Shown here: positions 52,601 to 62,701 of the stretch, one piece after another
How positions within the stretch are numbered: position 1 is the stretch's first letter
Layout of the letters: the number at the start of each line of letters is the position of its first letter
DNA from: Bacillus sp. (in: firmicutes)
Lineage (GTDB): Bacteria > Bacillota > Bacilli > Bacillales > Bacillaceae_J
Assembly (NCBI GenBank): GCA_012842745.1
Contig: DUSF01000056.1
Coordinates: 310,001-374,000, forward strand
Reading direction: 5' to 3'
DNA length: 64,000 nt
Program-made: the position numbers and the translations under genes
The notes under the pieces: model-generated
What the model was told of the DNA's origin: nothing
Database searches by the model: none
The model's input: the letters and a program-made list of their open reading frames with translations, nothing else

Positions 52601-53242
52601 ATGAGTGAATTCTCATTATCGATTCTTATTGATGTAATAGGCGAATTATTTTTGGATGAAACGTCAATTGCTGTCTCAAATGACAAGGAATACTTATATT
52701 ATCGACCAAGCAAACGGATTAATCTAAAAATTAAGCCGGGCGATCCTATTAAGGAAGGTACAATCACATATAAAGCACTTAAAACTGGGCAAAAAGTTTC
52801 TGAATATATTAGTCGGGACGTATATGGAGTACCATACCATGGAACGGCCGTACCATTTACAACCGAAGGGAAAAAAGGTTGCATTACAGCTGTTTTTCCA
52901 ACATTAACAAGTGCAACATCAATTGTCACAGTAAAAGTGGAGGATGGTTGGATTCCTGTTCCGTTTAATAAAGTCGTCTATTTGGAAGCAAAAAATAGAA
53001 AAACATATGTAATTACCGAGAATTGTACTGGAACACATAAAGATTCATTAAATGAATTCGACTACTATTTACCAAAAGAAACATTCATTAGATGCCATCG
53101 ATCATTTATTGTCAATGTAACGCAGATTAAAATGATACAACCGGATACACATTCAACATTTTTATTAGAAATGAATAATGGCACTGAAATTCCGGTAAGC
53201 CAATCGTATTCAAGTTATTTTAGGAAACTTTTAGGACTGTAA
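52601..53242 (+). CDS. LytTR-family DNA-binding regulator with N-terminal sensor-like domain
   Basis: A 213-residue protein. Residues 1-100 form a PAS/GAF-like unit without receiver-domain Asp (KEYLYYRPSKRINLKIKPG, VPFTTEGKKGCITAVFPT). The C-terminal LytTR domain shows IPVPFNKVVYLEAKNRKTYVI, FIRCHRSFIVNVTQIKMIQ and PVSQSYSSYFRKLL. It is therefore a one-component regulator. It lies 208 bases upstream of the CoA-transferase gene in the same orientation, making that gene a likely target. Confidence 0.88.
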   Translation: MSEFSLSILIDVIGELFLDETSIAVSNDKEYLYYRPSKRINLKIKPGDPIKEGTITYKALKTGQKVSEYISRDVYGVPYHGTAVPFTTEGKKGCITAVFPTLTSATSIVTVKVEDGWIPVPFNKVVYLEAKNRKTYVITENCTGTHKDSLNEFDYYLPKETFIRCHRSFIVNVTQIKMIQPDTHSTFLLEMNNGTEIPVSQSYSSYFRKLLGL

Positions 53243-53350
53243 TAATCTACTATTTCACCCTTATATTCACTATGATTTTGGACTAATTTTCCAATTGCGA
53301 ATTAATGGATTGGTTGAATCAGTCTGTTTCATTGTCGTTTTTTCTGGTTT

Positions 53351-53389
53351 ATCCGATTTTTTCACAATTCCATCCGAAACTCTTATAAT
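53351..53389 (+). promoter_or_regulatory. Predicted promoter of the CoA-transferase gene with flanking direct repeats
   Basis: -35 TTCACA (53361-53366) and -10 TATAAT (53384-53389) with 17-base spacing. ATCCGA occurs at 53351 and 53372, 21 bases apart, one copy on each side of the -35. Direct repeats two turns apart fit LytTR or similar dimeric activators, but the sequence is not the classic LytTR site. Confidence 0.5.
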
Positions 53390-53450
53390 TGCGACAAAAT
53401 TCCTGTAAAATACTTATAAAATAACATCATCATCTACAGGGGGAGTAGAA

Positions 53451-54971
53451 GTGGAGAATTTAAAAAATCGTATTCGCATTGAAGAGCTTCTTAATCGTAT
53501 TGTAACTGCTGATGAAGCTGCAAGCTGGATTGAGGATGGAATGACATTGGGGTTAAGTGGATTCACTAGAGCAGGGGAAGTTAAAGAGTTTCCACGCGCA
53601 TTAGTAAAGCGTTCTGAAAAGGAAACCTTTAAGGTAAACGTTTACACAGGAGCATCCATGGGGTATGATACTGACCAAATCTTGGCGGAATCAGGGATTC
53701 TTATGAAGCGTTCGCCATTCCAAGCTGACCCAGTTATGCGCAAGAAGATTAATGAAGGGGCATTTTATTTCGTTGACTCACATCTTTCACATACGGCAGA
53801 ATTAATTCGCGCTGGCGTCATTAATATTGATTACGCTGTTTTGGAAGCGGTTGCCATTACTGAAGATGGAATGATAATTCCAACAACACAAGTAGCTAAT
53901 TCACCTATATTTGCATATGATGCAGATAATATTATTCTTGAAATTAACTTAGCTATGCCTGAAAGTTTTGAAGGCGTCCATGATGTTTACGACACAGGCA
54001 AACAAGGGGAGCGTTCACCAATTCCTTTGACAAAGCCATCTGACAGAATTGGAACAATTGGTATTCCAGTTGATGTTAACAAAATTAAAGGAATTATTAT
54101 CACAAATAAAATGGATTCAGAATCAACTATTGTACCACCAGATGATGAGACACAAATTATGGCAAACCATTTAATGACGTTTTTACGAAACGAAATTAAA
54201 AAAGGTAATTTAACAAATAAACTTGCGCCATTACAATCAGGGATTGGCTCTGTTGCAAACGCTGTCCTTGCTGGTTTAGTTGAGTCTGAGTTTGAAGATT
54301 TAACAGTTTACTCTGAAGTATTACAAGATGCTGTGTTTGATTTACTTGATGCAGGTAAAGTTAAGTTCGCATCTTGTTGTTCAATCACAATTTCAGATGA
54401 GAAAATGAAAAATGTTTATGGAAACTTTGAAAAATATAAAGATCGCTTAATGTTACGACCAGTAGAAATCTCTAACCATCCTGAATTAATTCGCCGCATG
54501 GGCTTAATCTCAATCAATACAGCTCTTGAACTTGATATTTACGGAAACGTAAACTCAACACATGTTCGCGGAACACATATGATGAACGGTATTGGTGGTT
54601 CAGGTGACTTTGCTCGTAATGCTCGCCTAGCAATCTTTGTAACAAAATCAATCGCGAAAAATGGTGACATTTCTAGTATTGTACCTTTCGCTTCGCATAT
54701 TGACCATACAGAGCATGATGTTGATGTTATTGTTACAGAACAAGGCTATGCTGACTTACGTGGATTAGCACCTAGAGAGCGTGCTGAATTAATCATCGAA
54801 AACTGTGCACATCCATCATACCGTGCACAATTAAGAGATTACTATTACGAAGCACTTGCAAAAGGTGGACAAACTCCGCATGTTATGGAAAAAGCTTTCT
54901 CATGGCATACAAACTTCGAGAAAACTGGTACAATGCGCGAAACAACACCACAGCCAGAAACAACAAAATAA
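53451..54971 (+). CDS. Acetyl-CoA hydrolase / succinyl-CoA:acetate CoA-transferase family protein
   Basis: A 506-residue enzyme that exchanges CoA between acetyl-CoA and an acid such as succinate, or hydrolyses acetyl-CoA. Family segments: GLSGFTRAGEVKEFP, the GSG-type loop LQSGIGSVANAVLAGL, catalytic Glu in LTVYSEVLQD, and GIGGSGDFARNA. The start is GTG 53451 with GGGGGAG upstream. It is preceded by a LytTR regulator and a predicted promoter, and followed by a strong terminator. In fermenting or acetate-handling cells it could link acetyl-CoA to the TCA cycle. Confidence 0.93.
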   Translation: MENLKNRIRIEELLNRIVTADEAASWIEDGMTLGLSGFTRAGEVKEFPRALVKRSEKETFKVNVYTGASMGYDTDQILAESGILMKRSPFQADPVMRKKINEGAFYFVDSHLSHTAELIRAGVINIDYAVLEAVAITEDGMIIPTTQVANSPIFAYDADNIILEINLAMPESFEGVHDVYDTGKQGERSPIPLTKPSDRIGTIGIPVDVNKIKGIIITNKMDSESTIVPPDDETQIMANHLMTFLRNEIKKGNLTNKLAPLQSGIGSVANAVLAGLVESEFEDLTVYSEVLQDAVFDLLDAGKVKFASCCSITISDEKMKNVYGNFEKYKDRLMLRPVEISNHPELIRRMGLISINTALELDIYGNVNSTHVRGTHMMNGIGGSGDFARNARLAIFVTKSIAKNGDISSIVPFASHIDHTEHDVDVIVTEQGYADLRGLAPRERAELIIENCAHPSYRAQLRDYYYEALAKGGQTPHVMEKAFSWHTNFEKTGTMRETTPQPETTK

Positions 54972-54987
54972 TGAAATAATCATAAAA

Positions 54988-55031
54988 AACGCAGATTCTA
55001 TGCATAACGCTAAATCTGCGTTTTTTTTTTT
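54988..55031 (+). terminator. Intrinsic terminator after the CoA-transferase gene
   Basis: AACGCAGATT (54988-54997) and AATCTGCGTT (55013-55022) perfect stem followed by ten T. Confidence 0.92.
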
Positions 55032-55192
55032 ACTAAAAATGGTATTGTTCATTTAATTTTCAGAATTTTAGTGATATAATAATGGTAGAGAATGGTATAC
55101 TTTAAGTAAGTTACTACTAACAGTAATAGTTTTCAGGCCGCGTTTTTGTTTTACTGCGATATTTTCTATCTGTTTTATAGGAGGGAATTCAC

Positions 55193-56374
55193 ATGTCTAA
55201 ACGTTGTATTGCTATGCTGTTAGCTGGAGGTAGAGGAAGGCGCTTAAAGTCGTTAACGAAAAATATCGCCAAGCCAGCTGTTCCATTTGGTGGGAAATAC
55301 CGTATAGTTGATTTTGTGTTAAGTAATTGTCGAAATTCCAATATTGACACAATTGGTGTACTAACACAATACCAGCCCCATGAATTACAAGAGTATATCG
55401 GAAACGGAGAAGCTTGGGATTTGCATCGTAGAAATGGGGGAATTAAAATCCTTCCACCCTATTGGACCGATGACCGCGTGAAATGGTATGAAGGGACGGC
55501 CTATGCCATTTCACAAAATATTGATTTTATTAATAAATATAATCCAGACCATATTCTTGTATTATCTGGTGACCACATTTATAAAATGGATTATAATCAA
55601 ATGCTTATGCAGCATATAATGACAGAAGCGGACGCAACGATTTCATCTATTCGAGTACCTTTTGAGGAAGCTAAAGATTTCGGAATACTAATTGCTGATG
55701 AAAATAAACAGATTATCAACTTTGAAGAAAAACCGACAATGCCTAAGTCCAACTTGGCTTCGATGGGAATCTACATTTTTAAATGGAGCTTTTTAAAACG
55801 ATATTTTAATTGCATTCACAATGTAGCTTGTAATTTAAAGGATTTTGGAAATGATATTATTCCAAAAATGATTCAAGACCATGTCCGCGTATTTTCCTAT
55901 GAATTTTTTGGTTATTGGAAGGACGTTGGAACTGTAAAAAACTATTGGGATGCAAATATGGATTTACTTTCAAAGGAAAACAGTATATTATTTAATAATA
56001 GAGATTGGGAGATTTACACTGTAGAACAAAATGTACCACCGCTTTTTCTAGATTCCTTTGGTAGTGCTAAACAATCAATTATCGCTGAAGGGTGCGAAAT
56101 TGAAGGTGAAGTAGAAAATAGCGTGTTATCCTATGGGGTAAAAATCGGAAGGGGCGCAGTCATTCAAAATTCGGTTATCCTTCCCAACACCATTGTCGGC
56201 AACAATGCTTTTATTAAAAATGCAGTGATTGACAGTGATTTAATTATCCAAAATGGCTCCGTATTCAGTTTTGATTCTAATTACGAGGGTATCCAATTGG
56301 TCGATGAAACCATTTGCAATCCTAAACTGCAAAACAAGCGAATTATATTTAATAATCAATATAAATTTCTGTAA
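55193..56374 (+). CDS. glgC: Glucose-1-phosphate adenylyltransferase GlgC
   Basis: A 393-residue nucleotidyltransferase that makes ADP-glucose for glycogen synthesis. Motifs: [20 protein letters not shown] with the [15 protein letters not shown] substrate region, [11 protein letters not shown], and a C-terminal left-handed beta-helix ([19 protein letters not shown]). GGAGGG precedes ATG 55193. There are no glgB, glgD, glgA or glgP genes next to it, which is unusual because Bacillus normally has glgBCDAP together. Confidence 0.93.
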   Translation: MSKRCIAMLLAGGRGRRLKSLTKNIAKPAVPFGGKYRIVDFVLSNCRNSNIDTIGVLTQYQPHELQEYIGNGEAWDLHRRNGGIKILPPYWTDDRVKWYEGTAYAISQNIDFINKYNPDHILVLSGDHIYKMDYNQMLMQHIMTEADATISSIRVPFEEAKDFGILIADENKQIINFEEKPTMPKSNLASMGIYIFKWSFLKRYFNCIHNVACNLKDFGNDIIPKMIQDHVRVFSYEFFGYWKDVGTVKNYWDANMDLLSKENSILFNNRDWEIYTVEQNVPPLFLDSFGSAKQSIIAEGCEIEGEVENSVLSYGVKIGRGAVIQNSVILPNTIVGNNAFIKNAVIDSDLIIQNGSVFSFDSNYEGIQLVDETICNPKLQNKRIIFNNQYKFL

Positions 56375-56497
56375 AATAACGATCTGTTAATTTTAATATA
56401 CAGATTGTTATTTTTTTTATTTTTGAAACTTTTTGGCCCCAGATTTCGTCTATATAAGTTAGAGGAAAAAAATAATAGAAATGGAGATGGTTTACAA

Positions 56498-58765
56498 GTG
56501 AGCATTAAGAAAATGAGTATGTTAACATTATCGTCTGCACTCGCTTTATCGGGAATATTACCGGTGAGCTACGCAGCGGCTGAAACAAAAAGTTTTGTTT
56601 TAACAGAGCAAGTGGAGGCCGAACAGTCTTTAGAAAACAATGTTCTTGATATGGATAAGGAAAAATTAATTGCGAAGGTAAAAAGTCTGTTTCCTAATCA
56701 ATTTAATTCTGTTAGTTCCAAAGACTTCCATACAAGCTTTAATTCGGCTCGCCGGGGATTTGGCGTGGACACTTACTACTTGCATTTTTATAAAGATATG
56801 GGTATGGGGAAGCAAATGAATGGTCATTTTGAATTTGCTAGTAAAGATTTGTCATTAGTTTCTTTTTATTATGACCCTGCAGATAAGAAAGATGCTTTAT
56901 TTCCAGCAAAAGTAACGAAAGAAGAAGCACAAAAAATAGCAGTAAAGTTTTTGGAAAATTTAAATCTAAAAGATCAATACCGATTATCAGAGGAAGACTT
57001 AAACTTCTATTCAAATATGAATCGTCCATTAACAGAACCAGTCCTTTATCAGTTTACATACGATAAACTTAAAAACGGTGTTCCTGTTCAAAACGAGAAT
57101 GTAAATATTAGTGTTCTCGGTAATGGCGAAGTAACGCAGTTTTATAATGGTTATATGAGTGAAAATAAGGCCGTTTTCGAAAGCAAAGATCAGCTTATTT
57201 CAAAAGAGGAAGCTTTAAAAATAATCAATGAAAATTTGCAATTGGACTTACATTATTTAATTGACTATAACTATATGACTAATACCGCTTCCGTCAAATT
57301 AACCTATGTGCCAAATCCGGCCATCGTTGGTATTCATGCGAAAACGAAAGAGTTTAAAATTGGTGATAAATTTTACCGGGGTTTACCAAAGGCGCAAGAG
57401 ATCAAGCTTCTTCAGAGCGAAAATGGTGGGAAGTTAGGAAGGCCGATATCTAAGGAAGCTGCCAAGGCTTTAGCGGAGAAACTACTTAAGCCTAAAAAGG
57501 ACAATGTCAAGCTAACGATTGAGGGAATTGAAGAAATAGAGCGCGATGGGATAAAAATTTATAGTATTCGTTATATGTATTATTCAGGATCGGGCGGTCA
57601 TGGTTCTTCGATTGACATTAATAAAGAAACAGGTGAAATTATTAATTACTATAACCAAGAACGAGATTTTGATTTTATGGATGAACAAGAAAATCAAAAT
57701 ATAAAGGCAAAGCTCACGGAAGAGGAAGCTCTTAAAAAAGCGATGGATTATTTGCAACAATATGCTCCCTCTAGTTTAAGCCAGCATGCCTACCCGTTAG
57801 AGGGAGCAGGAAGCGGCTATCAAAAGGCCATGAATGAATATTATTTCAACTTCCCGCGCGTAAAAGATGGAATGATTGTAAGTGGAAATGGAATTAATGT
57901 AAGTGTTTCCGCGGAAGATGGGGAGCTTTATTCTTTGAATGTTAATTATAATAAGGTGGACAATTGGCCAGATGTAACAAAAGCCGCAGACCGTAATCAA
58001 GCGTTGGAAGCAATAAAAGAAAACATCAATGTAAGACTGATCTATGCGGCAGATGCTCCAATGGCAAATGAATACCGTTTAGTTTATACAATAAATCAAA
58101 AAAATCTAGACTCCTATTTTGATGCGCTTAGTGGGACTTGGCAAAGATTTTCCCATGCTGGTGAAAAAGAATCGAAAGATCAAACATCCATTTCCCATCC
58201 TTGGGCTAGTGATGAGTTAAACTTTTTACACAAAGCCAATATTATCAAGGCAGAAGACGTAGCTTCATTTAATGCGGACCGCCCAGTTACTAGAGGGGAA
58301 GCGCTAGAAATTTTATATAAATCATTAGCTACTTATTATGATTACCCAGGCTTTTATAATGAGGACAAACCAAGTCAACCAACCTTTGAAAATATCAATA
58401 GCAACAATCCATTATTTATGATTATCGAACGGGCTGCCCAGCAAAAAATCATCGACAGTTCGGTAAAAACATTTAATACTGAAGAGAAACTAACAAAAGA
58501 GGAGCTCGCTTATTGGTATGCTCGTACACTTGGCTTAGAAATTGTGGCGAATAAAGAAGAAATATACAATATGAACTTTGCTGATACAAAAGAAATGAAT
58601 GAAAAATATAAAGGTCACATCGCTTTAGTCAATGGGCTTGGCCTTTTAACAAAAGATGCAAACGGAAAATTTGATCCGAAAAAAGAAGTTACATTAGCAG
58701 AACTCGCTGTTTCCAATGTTCGCTTGGCGAAAATAGCAGCTGAGATGAATGTTGATTTTAGGTAA
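56498..58765 (+). CDS. Secreted YcdB/YcdC-domain protein with SLH repeats
   Basis: An exported surface protein of about 755 residues. The signal peptide is at residues 1-28 (VSIKKMSMLTLSSALALSG, cleaved near SYAAAE). Two YcdB/YcdC-type repeat regions occupy roughly residues 60-570, and repeats such as TKEEAQKIAVKFL and TEEEALKKAMDYL recur. The C-terminus carries S-layer homology motifs (TRGEALEILYKSL, YKGHIALVNGLGLLTKDANGKFDPKKEVTLAELA) that bind cell-wall polymers. GTG 56498 with GGAG eleven bases upstream gives a sensible signal peptide; the frame to 56405 does not. Confidence 0.83.
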   Translation: MSIKKMSMLTLSSALALSGILPVSYAAAETKSFVLTEQVEAEQSLENNVLDMDKEKLIAKVKSLFPNQFNSVSSKDFHTSFNSARRGFGVDTYYLHFYKDMGMGKQMNGHFEFASKDLSLVSFYYDPADKKDALFPAKVTKEEAQKIAVKFLENLNLKDQYRLSEEDLNFYSNMNRPLTEPVLYQFTYDKLKNGVPVQNENVNISVLGNGEVTQFYNGYMSENKAVFESKDQLISKEEALKIINENLQLDLHYLIDYNYMTNTASVKLTYVPNPAIVGIHAKTKEFKIGDKFYRGLPKAQEIKLLQSENGGKLGRPISKEAAKALAEKLLKPKKDNVKLTIEGIEEIERDGIKIYSIRYMYYSGSGGHGSSIDINKETGEIINYYNQERDFDFMDEQENQNIKAKLTEEEALKKAMDYLQQYAPSSLSQHAYPLEGAGSGYQKAMNEYYFNFPRVKDGMIVSGNGINVSVSAEDGELYSLNVNYNKVDNWPDVTKAADRNQALEAIKENINVRLIYAADAPMANEYRLVYTINQKNLDSYFDALSGTWQRFSHAGEKESKDQTSISHPWASDELNFLHKANIIKAEDVASFNADRPVTRGEALEILYKSLATYYDYPGFYNEDKPSQPTFENINSNNPLFMIIERAAQQKIIDSSVKTFNTEEKLTKEELAYWYARTLGLEIVANKEEIYNMNFADTKEMNEKYKGHIALVNGLGLLTKDANGKFDPKKEVTLAELAVSNVRLAKIAAEMNVDFR

Positions 58766-58780
58766 CCTGATGGAATAACG

Positions 58781-58858
58781 AAAGGTATCTAGCATCTCTC
58801 TTTAAAATCCAAAGACTTTTTTCGGATTAAAGAGTCGTGCCTGATACCTTTTATTTTA
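58781..58858. terminator. Long terminator hairpin between the SLH gene and gerC
   Basis: AAAGGTATC (58781-58789) and GATACCTTT (58843-58851) plus inner CTCTTTAAAATCC / GGATTAAAGAG form a long interrupted stem, followed by TATTTTAT on the plus strand. Confidence 0.75.
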
Positions 58859-59936
58859 TAACACCACGCTCTAAAATGGTCACATCAACGATTACGTTGA
58901 CATCTATAGATGGATAGGCTCCTTCCCAATTTTCCCCATCATAATTTCTTGTATGGTGCCGTACCTGATAACCAATCCCTATTGGATCAATTTCCATCTC
59001 CTGAAAAGTTTTTATCATTCTATTTGTTTTTTCTTCGATATTTTCTTTTATTTGTTCTTCAATATTTTTTACGGAATGATTAGGAATATATGGACCACTG
59101 TATTCCCGTATAATTCCTTTCATTTTAATTGTCATTGTCACATTTGGCGGCGAGTTCTTTTCTTTGTTAGGATGAATTGTAAATTTTCTTGATGATGAAA
59201 TATTTGTTAAAAAAGCTCTTTCGCCGTTGTCAAGGTTTATAAAAAATACGCCTTTTTTAAAGTTTTCGTACATGCTTCTTAAATAAAACATATCTTGTTG
59301 CGGAATATAATCTACCATTTTATCCTTTTTAAATAGCGCAACCCCTTTTATCTTTGCTTTTCCGTTTTTTTCCTCTAATAAAGGCAAAATAGGATCCATC
59401 CCTTTCACGTAATAGGCGAACTCAAAGGTGTGCAAATTGGTAAGAGGCAGATTGCTAAATCGGCTGTTTTCCTCAAGTAATTTCGACACATATGTTCCAA
59501 CTGGTTCATCGGTTTGAAGTTTGTGAAAGAATTTTTCCGTAGAACCTTCAAAAACAGCTAGTTGGATTCTTGAGCCAACATTTGGATCCCTTTGAAGGTT
59601 GTCGATATATCTAAATACACCAGTTTTTTCAGAAAGTTCGCGATTATAAAGAACAATTTGCAGCTTTCCGTTAATTAATGGTTTTGACGATTGCGATTCG
59701 AGCTTATCACGGTTTTGATATACTAATGAAGACGTATTTGAAAAAGCAAGGTTTTCCAATGTCTTATCGATTTTGAAGAAGGGAGCGACGGCAGTGCCTG
59801 TAAAATGTTTTTCATCTACGTAATCATAGCCGACAGCCATGACTAAAAAAATATCATCAATGACTTGTTTTGGCGTTACAATTGAAGGAGCAAAACTACA
59901 CGCTAATAAAATGAGAAAAAGGACTTCTTTTTTCAT
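58851..59936 (-). CDS. gerC: Spore germination lipoprotein, GerC family
   Basis: A 361-residue lipoprotein subunit of a GerA-type germinant receptor. A lipobox LLACS near residue 13 marks the lipid-modified Cys. The rest has Ger(x)C features: DDIFLVMAVGYDYVDEK, AVAPFFKIDKT and the C-terminal DVTILERGVIK. The start overlaps the end of the B subunit gene by four bases (ATGA), so the two are coupled. Of the three subunits, C is essential for receptor activity. The gene name denotes family membership; the germinant is unknown. Confidence 0.9.
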   Translation of the reverse strand: MKKEVLFLILLACSFAPSIVTPKQVIDDIFLVMAVGYDYVDEKHFTGTAVAPFFKIDKTLENLAFSNTSSLVYQNRDKLESQSSKPLINGKLQIVLYNRELSEKTGVFRYIDNLQRDPNVGSRIQLAVFEGSTEKFFHKLQTDEPVGTYVSKLLEENSRFSNLPLTNLHTFEFAYYVKGMDPILPLLEEKNGKAKIKGVALFKKDKMVDYIPQQDMFYLRSMYENFKKGVFFINLDNGERAFLTNISSSRKFTIHPNKEKNSPPNVTMTIKMKGIIREYSGPYIPNHSVKNIEEQIKENIEEKTNRMIKTFQEMEIDPIGIGYQVRHHTRNYDGENWEGAYPSIDVNVIVDVTILERGVIK

Positions 59937-61021
59937 TTACTTTTCCTCACTTTTATAATGATTGAATGAATGATAAAAAGGAAAGGAATATAAACAAAAT
60001 TGTAGTATTTCCCGAGATTTGAAACATGGCTATTTAGCTTATCAATCGTTTCTCTAGATTCAAAATAGATACAACCAACAAATACAATTATTAATATAGC
60101 GACTAGAAAGTATTTTTGTTTATAGCCAAACACTCTTTTTCCGATTCGACTTGCAGCCCATAGAAACATAGTGATATTTGGCAGGATTACTAATAGCCAT
60201 GTGGCGATGCCGATGAATTCAAACCTTTCCACAAAAGGCAATTCGGCGATTTTCCATAAACCTAATGTTGGCCAGGTTACGACTTTAAGCTGATCCCTGC
60301 TATAATAAACGATGGTTATAATTTCGATAAATACATATAAAGCCGTTGTTACTAGTGTTCCTAGCTGCGCCCACTTCTGCGTTTTCTCGCCATCTTTTAT
60401 AAACGGATGAAAAACTAATAAAACCGAAAAACCTAAATAACTTAATGTCATGTGTAAAGAAGCTGTGAATAATGGTTTGATATTTATATCAAAAAGTGGC
60501 ATTAAATTTTCCCATTTTGCAAATTTTAAGGGAAAGAAAAAGGTTAAAGCTAAGTAGGCGGGCATAATGACACTAAAAAAACAAATTCCTGCAACCGTAC
60601 GAAATCCACCTGTGACTACATAATAGATAAGCATCATAAATACGAGTGCAAAGCTCCATGTCGGAAGGTCAGGGAAAATCCATACTTGGACAACCTCGAT
60701 ATAACTTCTTAAAACGGTGATGCAGGTGAAAATATAATAAAGCATAACACTCAGACTAAAAGAATTGCCAACCCATTTTCCAAAGGCCTGTTGGTGTATA
60801 TCAATTAAATCTCCCTTTCCATTTTGGATAAGCTTATACAGGATCCAAATAATAAAATGAACCATCAACCCTGCTAATAAAACCGCAATCCAGCCATCAT
60901 GGTTAGCCACTAGTAACAATGGTTGAAAGCCTAAGACGCCAACACCAACTTGAACAGAGGTTATTAAATATAAAACCATAAAGGGAGAAACTTGCAACCT
61001 TTTATCAATTGGCTTTAGCAT
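59933..61021 (-). CDS. gerB: Spore germination permease-like protein, GerB family
   Basis: A 362-residue membrane protein with ten helices of the amino-acid/polyamine transporter fold, starting YLITSVQVGVGVLGFQPLL after a short N-terminus, with WIPIWLY-type loops and PTWSFALVFMMLIYYVVTGGFRT. In germinant receptors B subunits recognise germinant at the inner spore membrane. It is 33 bases downstream of gerA and overlaps gerC, giving the usual tricistronic A-B-C order. The germinant cannot be predicted. Confidence 0.92.
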   Translation of the reverse strand: MLKPIDKRLQVSPFMVLYLITSVQVGVGVLGFQPLLLVANHDGWIAVLLAGLMVHFIIWILYKLIQNGKGDLIDIHQQAFGKWVGNSFSLSVMLYYIFTCITVLRSYIEVVQVWIFPDLPTWSFALVFMMLIYYVVTGGFRTVAGICFFSVIMPAYLALTFFFPLKFAKWENLMPLFDINIKPLFTASLHMTLSYLGFSVLLVFHPFIKDGEKTQKWAQLGTLVTTALYVFIEIITIVYYSRDQLKVVTWPTLGLWKIAELPFVERFEFIGIATWLLVILPNITMFLWAASRIGKRVFGYKQKYFLVAILIIVFVGCIYFESRETIDKLNSHVSNLGKYYNFVYIPFLFIIHSIIIKVRKSK

Positions 61022-61054
61022 TCACATCCATCCTTTTTCTATGCAAATGAGGGT

Positions 61055-62539
61055 TTACTCATCAATATCTTTATTTTTGAAAGCTTTTACTTCACTAAAC
61101 CGGCTTCCTTTTTCGGCCTGAACTTCAATCGGTCTTTTCGATTGATTGACAAAAGGCATACGAATAAATGAATCTTTTAAATCTGCGACTCTTGGCGGAT
61201 AAAGTGGCTCCAAATACGGTCTTCCTAGTGACGTTAACCGTAATAAATGTGTTAGAAAAAAAGAAAAACATAACACAATACCTACTAGCCCCCAAACATG
61301 TGCGAATAGTAAAAAAGGAAATCGTAAGAGCCGAATGGTGTTTCCCATTTGATAAACAGGTGTTGTAAAAGATGCAAGTGCAGCGAGTGCAATAATGATT
61401 AATAATATATTACTTGTTAAACCGGCCTCGACAGAAGCTGTTCCAATCACGATACCGCCTACGATACCAATCGTTTGTCCTATTTTTGTCGGTAGTCTTG
61501 CCCCCGCCTCTCTTAACAGTTCAATGACTAGTTCAAGCACTAATGCTTCTAGAAAAGGTGGAAAGGGGACTTGTGCTCTTGATGTAACAAGTGTACTCAT
61601 CAGATCCTTTGGTATTAATTCAAAATGGTGGGTAAGGACCGCTACATAAATTGGCGTTATTAATAATGAAAATGCCACTGAAAATACGCGGATTAACCGA
61701 AAGATAGAGGCGATATGCGGATTTAAAAAATAATCCTCAAAAGATGAGAAAAATTCAATCACTGTTGTTGGACCAATTAACACATGTGGAGATCCATCGA
61801 CAACAATGATAATTTTTCCTTCAGCTAAAACAGCGGCAGCACGGTCAGGTCTTTCTGTATCGAGCAAGCCAGGGAAGGGTGAATTGTGATTATCTGCGAT
61901 AATTTGCGTAATATAAGAACTATCGATGATTTGGTCAAATTCTATTTCCCTAATCCGTTGGACGACGGTGTTTACATTTTCACTGTTCGCAATCCCTTCG
62001 ATGTGGAGAATCGATACGGTTGTATTCGAAATATTCCCAACTTGAAGGTTTGTAATTCGTAAATTTGGACTAGGAATCCGTTTTCGGATTAGATTAATAT
62101 TTGTATCAATTGATTCAACAAATGCTTCCTTCGGACCGACGACACTATATTCAACTTCAGGAATTGATATTTGGCGAACTTCGTTTTTGGCAGCTTGAAT
62201 AAGCAAGAATTGTCTTGGTTCATTTCTTTCTATATAAATCATAATCGAGCCAGCTAATACAGTTGATGATATTTCCCCGTTATCATTCGATATAATTTTA
62301 TTTTCACATGGGATGGCAAGACTTAAAGTCTCCAAATTTTTTAAAGCAGCTTCATTTATATAAGGCAAAATATCGCGATGTAATACTTCGAGATCAATTA
62401 AAGATTTGAAATATGAAATAAAATAGGATGTTTGGCCTATTTTATTTTCAAATGTAATGAAATCGTTTGATTTTTCGAATTGCTCGAAAATCATGTTTGG
62501 CGGAATGTTCTTACTCTCTTTAATTTTTTTAAAAAACAT
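61055..62539 (-). CDS. gerA: Spore germination receptor A subunit, GerA family
   Basis: A 494-residue GerA-family protein. A large N-terminal cytoplasmic domain (about residues 1-240), ending in IIVVDGSPHVLIGPTTVIEFF, is followed by four to five helices (VAFSLLITPIYVAVLTHH; PFPPFLEALVLELVIELLREAGARLP; GIVGGIVIG; FLLFAHVWGLVGIV) and a basic C-tail. AAGGAGAACA precedes ATG 62539. It is the first gene of the receptor operon. No confident sigma-G promoter was seen upstream. Confidence 0.93.
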   Translation of the reverse strand: MFFKKIKESKNIPPNMIFEQFEKSNDFITFENKIGQTSYFISYFKSLIDLEVLHRDILPYINEAALKNLETLSLAIPCENKIISNDNGEISSTVLAGSIMIYIERNEPRQFLLIQAAKNEVRQISIPEVEYSVVGPKEAFVESIDTNINLIRKRIPSPNLRITNLQVGNISNTTVSILHIEGIANSENVNTVVQRIREIEFDQIIDSSYITQIIADNHNSPFPGLLDTERPDRAAAVLAEGKIIIVVDGSPHVLIGPTTVIEFFSSFEDYFLNPHIASIFRLIRVFSVAFSLLITPIYVAVLTHHFELIPKDLMSTLVTSRAQVPFPPFLEALVLELVIELLREAGARLPTKIGQTIGIVGGIVIGTASVEAGLTSNILLIIIALAALASFTTPVYQMGNTIRLLRFPFLLFAHVWGLVGIVLCFSFFLTHLLRLTSLGRPYLEPLYPPRVADLKDSFIRMPFVNQSKRPIEVQAEKGSRFSEVKAFKNKDIDE

Positions 62540-62701
62540 AATTGTTCTCCTTTATAAAGAAAGCTGTCCATTATCAATGTTATCTTTCACCTCATTTGGA
62601 AGAAATATGCGATTATTTTCTGTATTATTTGTTGTAATTGCCGCATGATTAAGCTACATTACTAATGATAGATATTACTGATTGAAAGGACGGAACGCTT
62701 C

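Noticed and set aside
62540..62700. Sigma-G promoter for the ger operon
   Set aside because: CATTGATA resembles a -10 but no GNATA-type -35 lies at the right distance, so no promoter was called.
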